A stretch of DNA of 15,287 nucleotides from NCBI GenBank assembly GCA_964617995.1, contig CAZTXD010000086.1, positions 1 to 15,287 on the forward strand, given 5' to 3'. This DNA is from CAZTXD01 sp964617995 (GTDB lineage: Bacteria > Actinomycetota > Acidimicrobiia > Spongiisociales > ZC4RG35). Of this stretch, positions 1-7,161 are shown piece by piece. Below the pieces are notes generated by a model, which was given only the letters and a program-made list of their open reading frames with translations, searched no databases and had not been told where the DNA came from. Within the stretch, counting starts at the first letter, position 1. The number at the start of each line of letters is the position of its first letter. Both the position numbers and the translations under genes were made by a program.

Positions 1-66
1 CTGGGTCTGCCCGGCGAGCCACGCATCGACAAGGACCTGCCGTGGCGGGAGGTGCCGAGGGGGTGA
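1..66 (+). CDS. 3' end of an unidentified protein (partial)
   Basis: The first reading frame is open from the window edge and ends at the TGA at 64-66. It encodes 21 C-terminal residues ending in LPWREVPRG. The stop overlaps the preferred GTG start of the next gene (GTGA at 63-66), which suggests translational coupling within one operon. The tail is too short to assign to a family. The frame is read directly; that it is a genuine gene is inferred from the overlap and the lack of any other reading of this stretch. Confidence 0.55.
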   Translation: MGLPGEPRIDKDLPWREVPRG

Positions 67-1040
67 ACGACGCCGTCCTGGTGACATACCGCTTACCGGC
101 CGGCGTCGACGTCTCTTCGGAGGCCGGGTGGGAGACATGGCCGGGGGTCGGGGCGATCCCATACGATGAGCTCCTGAAGCGTGCCGGGCATCTCGATGGC
201 CTGCTGTGCATGCTGGTCGATCGTGTCGACGCCGAGTTGATCGAGGCAGGGGGACAGCTACGTGTGATCTCCCAGATGGCCGTAGGCGTCGACAACGTCG
301 ACGTAGAGGCGGCCACGGCGGCGGGTATACCGGTGGGTCACACCCCCGAGGTCCTGACCGAGACCACCGCCGACACCGCGTTCGCCCTGTTGGCGTCGGT
401 GGTTCGTCGCCTCCCCGAGGGCCAGCGGGACCTGCGGGAAGGAGCGGTGGGGGAGTGGGATCCCGAGTATCTCCTCGGCGGCGACCTGTGGGACACGGTG
501 ATGGGCATCGTGGGACTGGGACGGATCGGCTCGGCGGTGGCGCGGAGGGCCGGTGCTTTCGGCATGCGAGTCCTGTACTCGGGTCCTCGCCCCAAGGAGA
601 ACGAGGTGGGGGCCGTGCATGTGGACCTGCCGGCGCTCCTGGCCGAATCCGATCACGTGATCGTCACCGCTCCCCTGACTCCCCAGACCCACCGTCTCGT
701 CGACCGCTCGTTTCTGCATCGGCTCAAGGACGGAGCGACGTTGGTCAATGTCGCCCGGGGCGGCCTCGTCGACCACGAGGCGCTGGTCGAGGAGGCCGCC
801 GGAGGTCGCATCCGGGTGGCTCTCGACGTCACCGAGCCGGAACCGCTGCCGCCCGGTCATCCACTCCTCCACATGGACAATGTGCTGGTGGTCCCGCATC
901 TGGGGTCGGCCAGCGTGCGAACCCGGGCGGCCATGGCCGAGCTGGCCGTGGCCAACCTGAAAGCCGGGCTGGCGGGTGAGGCCTTGCCGGCGTGCGCCAA
1001 CCCCGAGGTCTACAACACCGGAGCGCCGAGCAGGTCGTGA
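63..1040 (+). CDS. D-isomer 2-hydroxyacid dehydrogenase, probable glyoxylate/hydroxypyruvate reductase (D-glycerate dehydrogenase)
   Basis: This cytoplasmic NAD(P)-dependent enzyme belongs to the D-2-hydroxyacid dehydrogenase family and probably interconverts hydroxypyruvate and D-glycerate, or glyoxylate and glycolate. The product is 325 residues, normal for the family. The nucleotide-binding motif GLGRIG is at residues 151-156. The catalytic triad is visible as Arg232 (NVARGG), Glu260 (TEPEPLP) and His279 (PHLGSAS). The 19-residue Glu-to-His spacing matches human GRHPR, which also has the PEPLP form. I chose the GTG at 63 because GGAGG at 48-52 lies 10 bases upstream and because it overlaps the preceding stop; a GTG at 42 would add seven residues without a better ribosome site. 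Exact substrate cannot be read from the sequence; formate or phosphoglycerate dehydrogenase activity is less likely because there is no C-terminal ACT domain. Confidence 0.88.
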   Translation: MNDAVLVTYRLPAGVDVSSEAGWETWPGVGAIPYDELLKRAGHLDGLLCMLVDRVDAELIEAGGQLRVISQMAVGVDNVDVEAATAAGIPVGHTPEVLTETTADTAFALLASVVRRLPEGQRDLREGAVGEWDPEYLLGGDLWDTVMGIVGLGRIGSAVARRAGAFGMRVLYSGPRPKENEVGAVHVDLPALLAESDHVIVTAPLTPQTHRLVDRSFLHRLKDGATLVNVARGGLVDHEALVEEAAGGRIRVALDVTEPEPLPPGHPLLHMDNVLVVPHLGSASVRTRAAMAELAVANLKAGLAGEALPACANPEVYNTGAPSRS

Positions 1041-1066
1041 TGGAGGGCCGACCCTTGGGAACGCGA

Positions 1067-1096
1067 TTCGGGGTCGCCACACACCCGGCGTAGGAT
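1067..1096 (+). promoter_or_regulatory. possible promoter for the PEP carboxykinase gene
   Basis: The 80-bp gap between the dehydrogenase and the carboxykinase holds a TAGGAT box at 1091-1096, which fits the actinobacterial TANNNT -10 form. A weak TTCGGG lies 18 bases upstream at 1067-1072. A start near 1103 would leave a leader of about 18 nt that includes the ribosome site AGGAGGG at 1110-1116. The -10 is acceptable and the -35 is poor. Confidence 0.3.
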
Positions 1097-1120
1097 TTCG
1101 GGATCTCTCAGGAGGGTCCG

Positions 1121-2653
1121 ATGATCGAGATACCCCCGTCGCGTTCGGTGGCTGCCAACCCCACCCAAGCAGAGTTGCGCCAGTGGGCTCTCGACCTGAT
1201 GCCCCGTATCACGGTGACCGAGTTCGGCAACCTCAACTACCGGGCCGACGTCACCGCCCGGTTGAAGAACTCCACCTTCTTCGTCTCGGACCACGAGATA
1301 CATCAGAACCGGATCTCACGGGACGAGGCCGAACAGTGGGCGCGGCGTCAGGACGGGTACCTGGCGGACCGTGACCTCATCGCCGTCGAGGGTTACATCG
1401 GTCCGGATCCGCGCTTCCGAACCGGGGTGAGACTGCTCATCGAGAAGACCCAGGCCAACATCGCCGGGATGCAGGAGCACCTCTACTTCCCTCGCGACGA
1501 GCAGTGGGAACCGGAGTTCACCGTCATCTACACGCCGGGGCTTCCCGCCCCCGGCAAACCCGACGACCGGCTGATAATCGTCGACCTCGACGAGTGGACC
1601 ACGAGGGTGCTCGGCTCCGACTACTTCGGGGAGTCGAAGATGGGAGGTCTGCGCATGTGGAACCGCCTGGTGCACGACCGGGGCGGCCTCGCACTTCACG
1701 CCGGGTTGAAGACGTTCCCCGCCGGGTCCACCCCAGACGGTGACGAGCATTCGATGCTCATCATCGGACTGTCCGGCACCGGGAAGACCACCACGACCTT
1801 CCGGCGCCAGCTCGACTCCCTCCCCGTACAGGACGACTTCGTTGCTCTCATGCCCGGCGGCGAGATCCACACCACCGAGAGCGGCTGTTTCGCCAAGACC
1901 TTCGGACTCGATCCCGGGGACGAGCCCACGATCTACGGTGGCACCACCCGGCCCGATGCCTGGCTGGAGAACGTATCCGTCGGACCCGACGGAAAGGTGG
2001 ACTTCTTCGACATCGAGTACACAGCCAACGGCCGGTGCACGTTTCCGCTCGCCAACATCTCCCACCGGGACCCGCTGGGGGTGCCGGCGGCCCGCTACCT
2101 GCTGATCCTGAACCGTTCCGAGAACGTCATACCTGCGGTGGCGAGGCTGAAGAGAGAGCAGGTCGCCGCCTACTTCATGCTGGGTGAGACGAAGGGCACC
2201 TCGGCGGGAGGGGCAGCGGAGGCGGGCAAGAACCTGCGTGTCCCCGGCACCAACCCGTTCTTCTTCGACGACGACGCCGTCCAGGGCAACCGGCTCTTGG
2301 AACTGCTCGAGACCATGCCGGACCTCGACGTCTATCTCCTCAACACCGGCCGGGTAGGAGGAGGAGAAACGGTCGAAGGCTCCAAGAAGGTCCGCATCGC
2401 CGACAGCTCGGCGATCGTGGCGGCAATCGTCGAAGGAGCCATCGTCTGGGAGGAGGACCCGGACTTCGGATACGAGGTCGCCACCGATGTGCCGGGGATA
2501 GACGAGCCGGAACTGCTCCGACCCCGCCTCCTCTACACGCGTACGGGCCGGATGAGCGAGTATCAGGCGATCATCCACCGCCTTCGAGCCGAGCGTCAGC
2601 AGTATCTCGCCTCCTACCCGGCACTCGACCCGCGGATTCCGGCCGGTCTGTAG
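1121..2653 (+). CDS. pckA: ATP-type phosphoenolpyruvate carboxykinase, divergent
   Basis: The family converts oxaloacetate and ATP to PEP, CO2 and ADP, the first committed step of gluconeogenesis. The 510-residue product aligns by eye with E. coli PckA (540 aa) over most of its length. The kinase P-loop GLSGTGKT is at 216-223 (Lys222), an Asp pair at 238-239 matches E. coli Asp268-Asp269, His193 matches His232, Tyr168 matches Tyr207, Lys173 matches Lys212 and Arg342 matches Arg333. Two features are odd. The Mn-ligand Lys213 of E. coli falls on Met174 with no gap, and the usual GRSPKDK substrate loop is replaced around TARLKNS (Arg47 may stand for Arg65). The C-terminal half is also divergent. 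The start is the ATG at 1121, five bases after AGGAGGG (1110-1116). The gene stands alone and faces the thiamine gene convergently. The family is secure; the exact activity is less so. Confidence 0.85.
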   Translation: MIEIPPSRSVAANPTQAELRQWALDLMPRITVTEFGNLNYRADVTARLKNSTFFVSDHEIHQNRISRDEAEQWARRQDGYLADRDLIAVEGYIGPDPRFRTGVRLLIEKTQANIAGMQEHLYFPRDEQWEPEFTVIYTPGLPAPGKPDDRLIIVDLDEWTTRVLGSDYFGESKMGGLRMWNRLVHDRGGLALHAGLKTFPAGSTPDGDEHSMLIIGLSGTGKTTTTFRRQLDSLPVQDDFVALMPGGEIHTTESGCFAKTFGLDPGDEPTIYGGTTRPDAWLENVSVGPDGKVDFFDIEYTANGRCTFPLANISHRDPLGVPAARYLLILNRSENVIPAVARLKREQVAAYFMLGETKGTSAGGAAEAGKNLRVPGTNPFFFDDDAVQGNRLLELLETMPDLDVYLLNTGRVGGGETVEGSKKVRIADSSAIVAAIVEGAIVWEEDPDFGYEVATDVPGIDEPELLRPRLLYTRTGRMSEYQAIIHRLRAERQQYLASYPALDPRIPAGL

Positions 2654-2666
2654 CCCCGCCGGGGGC
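2653..2666. terminator. short GC hairpin between convergent genes
   Basis: GCCCC at 2653-2657 pairs with GGGGC at 2662-2666 around a four-base loop, exactly between the carboxykinase stop and the convergent thiamine gene stop (2670). There is no clear T-tract on either side, so it is at best a weak bidirectional terminator. Confidence 0.25.
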
Positions 2667-2669
2667 CGT

Positions 2670-3299
2670 TCAGGCGGTGTCGGGCTGAATGGCCAGCAGC
2701 ACACCCGACGACAACCGTACGGTTGCCACCGGAGCGGTGAAGACGTTGGAGACCCCCCTGGTGGAGCCGGGGGTGAGGACGGCATCTGTCAGGTTCCAGC
2801 GGAGACCGGTGGTGTGTACTCCCCGGGCCTCATCCAGCACCGCCAGCAGCGTCAACGTCGATCCGCGTGCGCCGTGGAGCGTGACGCCGCCGCGGACGAC
2901 ACGAACCCGTGAGCGAGCTGCCACCCACTCCAGGTCCACACCCGACCAGCGGTCGGAGGCGAGAAGCATGACCGTCCCCAGGAGATGGTCGAACCGGCCT
3001 CCCTGCCCTCCGATCACCACTATTCGGTCGGGATCGAGCCGGAGGGCAGCCTCCAGCGCCAGGTCCAGGTCGGTGGCGTCCTTGTCGGCCGGGTGGCGCT
3101 CCACCTCGGCGGAGGTGGCCACCAGGGCATCCGCCCCCACAGAGTCCAGATCTCCCACGACCAGGTCGACGTCCATCCCCCAGGAGAGGACGGTGTCGAG
3201 ACCGGAGTCGGCGGCGATCAGGTAGGCATCCTCGGGTATCTCACCCGCCAGGGAGGAGGGGAGGGGCTCACCGCCGGCGACGATCACGACGTTGGTCAT
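2670..3299 (-). CDS. thiN: thiamine pyrophosphokinase
   Basis: The enzyme transfers pyrophosphate from ATP to thiamine to give thiamine pyrophosphate in the cytoplasm. The 209-residue product has the family signatures in order: ADSGLD at 30-35, VGDLDS at 48-53, DKDATDLDLAL at 72-82 (Mg/ATP-binding acidic cluster) and GGQGGRFDHLLG at 97-108. The C-terminal half is the expected beta-rich thiamine-binding domain. I chose the ATG at 3299 because the protein then begins two residues before the VVIVAGG strand, as is usual; a TTG at 3338 would add 13 unconserved residues. The gene lies 108 bp downstream of the peptidase on the same strand, with a terminator-like hairpin between them. I see no TPP riboswitch (no CTGAGA or ACCTGA elements), so thiamine-responsive control is not evident here. 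Confidence 0.9.
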   Translation of the reverse strand: MTNVVIVAGGEPLPSSLAGEIPEDAYLIAADSGLDTVLSWGMDVDLVVGDLDSVGADALVATSAEVERHPADKDATDLDLALEAALRLDPDRIVVIGGQGGRFDHLLGTVMLLASDRWSGVDLEWVAARSRVRVVRGGVTLHGARGSTLTLLAVLDEARGVHTTGLRWNLTDAVLTPGSTRGVSNVFTAPVATVRLSSGVLLAIQPDTA

Positions 3300-3336
3300 G
3301 CGCGCTGGCCTCGGGAGGGAGATGAGGTCGAATGAC

Positions 3337-3369
3337 AAAATCGTCTTACGCGCGCCGGCGCGGGTAAGA
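3337..3369 (-). terminator. hairpin with T-tract after the peptidase gene
   Basis: The arms TCTTACgCGCGCC (3344-3356) and GGCGCGgGTAAGA (3357-3369) form a 13-bp inverted repeat with a single mismatch. Read on the minus strand it is followed within a few bases by TTTT (3337-3340). It sits 39 bp after the peptidase stop, so a Rho-independent terminator is the simplest reading. A 26-bp symmetric dyad could also be an operator for the downstream thiamine gene. Confidence 0.55.
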
Positions 3370-3407
3370 TCTCCACCTCTAGTTGAGCTTTAGGGTCTAG
3401 CACGGGT

Positions 3408-5351
3408 TCACAACCATCGCCTCAACCAGGAGATGACCTCCTGATACCAGTGGATCGAGTTGGTGCGGGAGAGGATCCAGTGGTTCTCGCCCGGATAGAT
3501 CACCAGACGGGCGGGTACACCCTTGGCGACGAGTACGCCGTAGAGCCCGGTGCCCTGTGTGAGGGGAACCCGCCGGTCCCGTTGGCCGTGGATCACGAGG
3601 GTGGGGGTGACGTAGTCGGCGGTGGTGACGGCGGGGCTCCATCGCTGCAGGGCGGCGGGATCCTCCCATATCTCGGCGCCGTACGCCCGGGCGCGACCGT
3701 AGGTGATGTCCGAGGCGTACATACCCCCGAGCTCGGTGACGGCGGCGTGGGCCACGACGCAGGCATAGCGGTCGGTGTTGGCGGCGATCCATGAGACCAG
3801 GTATCCACCGTATGAGCCGCCCGTGATGGCGATCCTTTCCGGGTCGGCCAGCCCAGCGCCTATGAGGTGGTCGGTGACCGCTTCCACGTCGCGGGAAGGG
3901 AGGTCGCCCCAGGCGCCGTGGATGGATCGCGTGAACTCGTCTCCCCACCCGGTGGAACCGTGGAAGTTGACCATCGCCACCCGGAAGCCGGACCCGGCCA
4001 GCACCTGGGCGTTCCATCGCCAGTGCCAGCCGTCGGCGGAGGCGGAGTGGGGGCCGCCGTGGAGCATGTGCACCACAGGGAGGCGCTCGGTGGGGGAAGC
4101 CCCAGGGGGGTCTACGATCCAGGTCTGGACGGGTGTTCCTCCTGCGGCAGTCACCATCATCTCGGAAACGGCACCCACGTCCAGGCCATCGAGGGCGTCC
4201 GTCGTGAATCTCGTGACCCGTTTCGGCTTCGTGCTGTCGCTCTCGTCGACGGCGTAGATCTCGGGAGGGGTGACCAGGTCGTGGCCCAGGATGTGCACGG
4301 TCCCGTCCGGGCCGACGGTGGGGTCGGTCACCCAGCCCGAGTCGGTGAGCGTCGCGTACTCACCGCTCGCCGGAGCCATTCGGCACAGCCTGCTGCGTCC
4401 TTCGTCCTCGATGGTGAAGAGCAGGTCGCTGTCGGCTGCGACGATCCAACCGGAAGGGGATCGATCATCGAGGCCGCCGAGCGGTCGGTGATCGCCGCCG
4501 TCAACGTCGTAGAGGGTCAGCTCGGCCGGACAGGCGTAGTAGTCGGGCTCCGCCTGGTAGCCGTAGACGATGCTCCTACCGTCGAGGGTGAACCGGGGAC
4601 GGCGGCTGTGGCCGGGCCGATCAGCATCCACCCGGGTGGCGTCACCTCCGTCGATGGGCTGGAGGAACAAGGACCAGCTGAGTTCACGGTGAGGGGCGTC
4701 GGAGTCGTCGGCGCAGAAGGCCACCCAGGCGCCGTCGGGCGAGACGTCGACATCGGCGATCGGTTCGTCGGTGGCAGGCCATGCCCAGAAGCGGGTGGCC
4801 CCCGGGGTGAGATCGTGAAGAGATCCGGACCGGGGATCGACCACGACCGGGTGGTACACGTGGTCGAGCCACTCGTCCCAGTACTGGTAGACGGCGCTCT
4901 CGGTGGCTCGGACCTCCAGGTTGGAGGGAGGCTCGTAGCCGCTCGTCGCCTCCAGGGTGGGGTGATCCCGCCACAGGACGGCCAGGGCTATCAGGCGTCC
5001 ATCCGGTGTCCATTTCACCCCGACGGCCCCCAACGGTAGGTCGGCCGCTCGGCGGGCCTCCCCACCGTCCAGGGCCTGGACGTAAACCTGCCGGTGGTCG
5101 TCTGCCTTCTTCAAGTAGGCGAGTGTCTTCCCATCCCTCGACACGGCCGGGCTCGAGATCTCGCCTTCGGCGAACCACAGCGCCTCCCCGTCGGTGGGGT
5201 CGACTCTCCACAGGGTCGTCGTCGAAGCGTCGTCCTCCGCGTAGGTGGTGACGGGAACCAACAGGCGTCCGTCACCGAGGGCATGTGGTGCGCCCACCCG
5301 CGGAATCGTCCAGAGCCTCTCTGCAGTCAGGGGATTCATGACGCCGATCAT
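3408..5351 (-). CDS. S9-family serine peptidase (prolyl oligopeptidase / acylaminoacyl-peptidase type)
   Basis: The product is 647 residues, typical for S9 peptidases with an N-terminal beta-propeller and a C-terminal alpha/beta hydrolase. Residues 1 to about 395 contain repeated propeller-like strands (for example SPAVSRDGKTLAYL and DVSPDGAWVAF). The catalytic domain follows from about 405 and shows the oxyanion-region HGGPH, the nucleophile motif GGSYGGY (Ser513), Asp592 in HGQRDRRVP and His624 in ENHW. The 79- and 32-residue spacings fit the family. It likely cleaves short peptides; dipeptidyl- versus acylaminoacyl-peptidase cannot be separated by eye. No signal peptide is evident, so it is probably cytoplasmic. 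I chose the ATG at 5351 because GGGGAG lies eight bases upstream; a second in-frame ATG at 5339 has no ribosome site. It follows the methyltransferase by 63 bp on the same strand. Confidence 0.9.
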   Translation of the reverse strand: MIGVMNPLTAERLWTIPRVGAPHALGDGRLLVPVTTYAEDDASTTTLWRVDPTDGEALWFAEGEISSPAVSRDGKTLAYLKKADDHRQVYVQALDGGEARRAADLPLGAVGVKWTPDGRLIALAVLWRDHPTLEATSGYEPPSNLEVRATESAVYQYWDEWLDHVYHPVVVDPRSGSLHDLTPGATRFWAWPATDEPIADVDVSPDGAWVAFCADDSDAPHRELSWSLFLQPIDGGDATRVDADRPGHSRRPRFTLDGRSIVYGYQAEPDYYACPAELTLYDVDGGDHRPLGGLDDRSPSGWIVAADSDLLFTIEDEGRSRLCRMAPASGEYATLTDSGWVTDPTVGPDGTVHILGHDLVTPPEIYAVDESDSTKPKRVTRFTTDALDGLDVGAVSEMMVTAAGGTPVQTWIVDPPGASPTERLPVVHMLHGGPHSASADGWHWRWNAQVLAGSGFRVAMVNFHGSTGWGDEFTRSIHGAWGDLPSRDVEAVTDHLIGAGLADPERIAITGGSYGGYLVSWIAANTDRYACVVAHAAVTELGGMYASDITYGRARAYGAEIWEDPAALQRWSPAVTTADYVTPTLVIHGQRDRRVPLTQGTGLYGVLVAKGVPARLVIYPGENHWILSRTNSIHWYQEVISWLRRWL

Positions 5352-5414
5352 GGCACAAGCTCCCCGGCTGCAACGGCAGGCGAACCGGAACGATCGGAAG
5401 CTGGCGCTCTGTCT

Positions 5415-6017
5415 TCAATGCTTGTCGACCCAGGCGAAACGTGTGACCGGGCCGTCACCTCCCGCCGATGAGCCGGTTACGACCAGGTCGCAGTCGGCCA
5501 GGACCGGCCCGACGGGCTCGGGCGGAATGCGCCGTGACCGGCTCCCGTAGGATCCGATGATCAGGCGGCCTCCCGGTTCGACCCAGCCGTACAGACGCCG
5601 TAGCCAGCTGCATGGCAGGTCCTCGGGGCTCAGATCCAACAGTGAGTAGACAAAGGTCCATCGGCGCGTGGGCAGCCAACTCCACGCGTCGACAGCGGTG
5701 AAGTTGGCGGCATGAACGGGGTGGCGCAACCGGGCCCGAGCAACAAGCCGCTCTCCGAGGTCGATGCCGTGAGGCACGATTCGATATCCCTTCTCCTTCG
5801 CCCACGCCACCACATCGCAGGCAAGAAGGCCATTGGCACAGCCCACGTCGAGAAAGTCTCCGGCCCGGTGGATGCCCTCTGTGATGGGAGACCGCTCGGC
5901 TATCCATCGCGCCCGGCCACCATGAAACCCCGAGCCGGCCATCGGGTCGTCGGACTCGAGGTAAGCCGACTCCAGCTTCTCCATCTCCGACATGAACACG
6001 TCGTCGGGCTGTCGCAT
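5415..6017 (-). CDS. class I SAM-dependent methyltransferase
   Basis: The 200-residue product carries SAM-binding motif I as DVGCANG at residues 57-63, a motif II-like GIDLGERLV strand and a WVEPGGRLIIGSYG segment typical of motif post-III. The preceding stretch with SGFHGGRARWIAER resembles a small methyltransferase family I recall from actinobacteria. The methyl acceptor is unknown. The start is uncertain: ATG 6017 is preferred, ATG 5993 would remove eight residues, and a TTG at 6038 would add seven. None has a strong ribosome site. It is divergent from the small membrane protein at 6162 and lies upstream of the peptidase, with which it may be co-transcribed. Confidence 0.8.
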   Translation of the reverse strand: MRQPDDVFMSEMEKLESAYLESDDPMAGSGFHGGRARWIAERSPITEGIHRAGDFLDVGCANGLLACDVVAWAKEKGYRIVPHGIDLGERLVARARLRHPVHAANFTAVDAWSWLPTRRWTFVYSLLDLSPEDLPCSWLRRLYGWVEPGGRLIIGSYGSRSRRIPPEPVGPVLADCDLVVTGSSAGGDGPVTRFAWVDKH

Positions 6018-6075
6018 CACCCGCCAGTTTCGCAGCAAACCCCGGTGGACAGACCCGCCACGGCCCGGGGCACCT

Positions 6076-6103
6076 GACCCGGTGGTGGGTCCAGGACCCG
6101 GTG
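6076..6103. promoter_or_regulatory. dyad and direct repeat in the divergent control region
   Basis: Between the leftward methyltransferase and the rightward small gene, GGGTCC-A-GGACCC (6087-6099) is a perfect 13-bp palindrome. It overlaps a direct repeat of GACCCGGTG at 6076-6084 and 6095-6103, 19 bp apart. The placement and symmetry suit a repressor or activator site, but in sequence this GC-rich it could be chance. Confidence 0.3.
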
Positions 6104-6129
6104 TTCCGGATCATCCCGGCAGGATCGGG

Positions 6130-6135
6130 TATCTT
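6130..6135 (+). promoter_or_regulatory. possible -10 box for the small membrane protein
   Basis: TATCTT at 6130-6135 fits TANNNT and would start transcription near 6142, just before the AGAGAGG ribosome site at 6148-6154. The best -35 candidate, TTCCGG at 6104-6109, is 20 bp away and weak. Confidence 0.35.
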
Positions 6136-6161
6136 TGTCGTCACGACAGAGAGGCGACGAC

Positions 6162-6296
6162 ATGACCGGCCTTCACGGGCTTGCGTTCCTCAACCACGCG
6201 GAGAATCGGATGGACTTCCAACCTCTCTGGATCGGCGTGGTCACCTGGACGGTTGCAGCGCTGTTGATCATCCTGGCCGTGGAGATTCTCGGCTGA
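6162..6296 (+). CDS. 44-residue single-pass membrane protein
   Basis: An ATG at 6162 opens a 44-codon frame ending in TGA at 6294-6296. The ribosome site AGAGAGG at 6148-6154 ends seven bases upstream, one of the better such sites in the window. Residues 1-21 are mixed polar, and residues 22-40 (PLWIGVVTWTVAALLIILAV begins at Pro21) form one hydrophobic helix, followed by a short EILG tail. I do not recognise the family. It precedes the rightward methyltransferase by 72 bp and has a plausible upstream -10. A regulatory or partner role for a membrane complex is possible but nothing in the sequence shows it. Confidence 0.6.
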   Translation: MTGLHGLAFLNHAENRMDFQPLWIGVVTWTVAALLIILAVEILG

Positions 6297-6368
6297 GGCG
6301 TGGGCGCAGTTCGACGTTCGGCCCGTATTTGTGGCGCGCCCTCTGTTGCCGAGCGGCAGAGTGGGGCC

Positions 6369-7136
6369 ATGCGCGACCACGTCCGGGCGAACACGGCCCA
6401 CTGGAACCACAATGCTTCGGAATGGGTGGAGGCAGGGGAGAGGCTGTGGAGCTCCGAGCCGGTGTGGGGCATGTGGGAGACCCCCGAGACCGACCTCTGT
6501 CTGCTTCCCGATTCGATGGAGGGCATGGATGCCATCGAGCTGGGCTGCGGGACCGGCTACGTCTCCGGCTGGATGTGCCGGCGGGGAGCATCGGTCATCG
6601 GCCTCGACGTATCTCGCCGTCAGTTGACCACAGCGAGGCGTCTGGCAGCCGCGCACTCCCTCGACGTCGGCTTCGTTCTCGCCGACGCCGAGGCCGTGCC
6701 GTTTCCCGACGCCAGCTTCGGCTTCGCCATGAGCGAGTATGGGGCTGCTCTCTGGTGCGAGCCGTCGGCCTGGCTCTCGGAGACCCACCGGCTGCTGCGA
6801 CCCGGCGGTCGCCTGGTGCTCCTCAGCTCGAGCCCGTGGCTGGCGGCCTGCTACCCGCTCGACGGCTCCACACCCGCCGGCACCGATCTGGTCCGTCCCT
6901 ACTTCGGCATGGAGCGCCTCGACTGGACCGAGGTGCCGATCGATCCCGGCGGTGTCGAGTTCGTGCCCACGATGTCGGGTTGGTTCCGCCTGTTCCGCCG
7001 GATCGGCTTCGCGGTCGACGACTACACCGAGATCCAGGCGCCGCCGCGAGCCCAGGGCCAGAGATTCAGTGTCGAAGCGGAATGGGCTCGCAGGTGGCCG
7101 TCCGAACACGTGTGGATACTGACCCGCAAGGGGTGA
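6369..7136 (+). CDS. class I SAM-dependent methyltransferase (Methyltransf_11 type)
   Basis: The 255-residue product has motif I ELGCGTG at 57-63, the acidic end of motif II at Asp80 (GLDVSRRQL), a motif III region ADAEAVPFPDASF and LLRPGGRLVLL as motif post-III. This order is typical of the UbiE/Methyltransf_11 group. The N-terminal stretch with NTAHWNHNASEWVEAGE is the helical cap often seen in these proteins. The substrate is unknown; a small molecule is likelier than nucleic acid on this architecture. I start at ATG 6369, directly before the conserved cap, with a weak GGGG ribosome site at 6363-6366; the frame stays open upstream to 6300 but that part is unconserved in character. It is followed after 25 bp by phosphofructokinase. 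Confidence 0.85.
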   Translation: MRDHVRANTAHWNHNASEWVEAGERLWSSEPVWGMWETPETDLCLLPDSMEGMDAIELGCGTGYVSGWMCRRGASVIGLDVSRRQLTTARRLAAAHSLDVGFVLADAEAVPFPDASFGFAMSEYGAALWCEPSAWLSETHRLLRPGGRLVLLSSSPWLAACYPLDGSTPAGTDLVRPYFGMERLDWTEVPIDPGGVEFVPTMSGWFRLFRRIGFAVDDYTEIQAPPRAQGQRFSVEAEWARRWPSEHVWILTRKG

Positions 7137-7148
7137 CACCGACGGCTG

Positions 7149-7154
7149 TACGCT
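7149..7154 (+). promoter_or_regulatory. -10 box suggesting a leaderless phosphofructokinase transcript
   Basis: TACGCT at 7149-7154 ends seven bases before the ATG at 7162. In actinobacteria this TANNNT-N6/7-ATG arrangement commonly yields leaderless mRNA. The only ribosome-site candidate, GGAG at 7155-7158, is just three bases from the start, too close to work well. No convincing -35 is visible. Confidence 0.4.
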
Positions 7155-7161
7155 GGAGTCG

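Noticed and set aside
1316..2785. A 489-codon open frame on the minus strand across the carboxykinase gene
   Set aside because: It is antisense to a gene with clear family motifs, shows no recognisable domain and has the Gly/Pro/Arg-rich composition of GC-rich shadow frames.
3300..3407. TPP riboswitch upstream of thiamine pyrophosphokinase
   Set aside because: The space is short and the conserved CTGAGA and ACCTGA elements are absent.
3867..5039. A 390-codon plus-strand frame inside the peptidase gene
   Set aside because: It is antisense to the peptidase, whose catalytic triad and propeller strands are intact.
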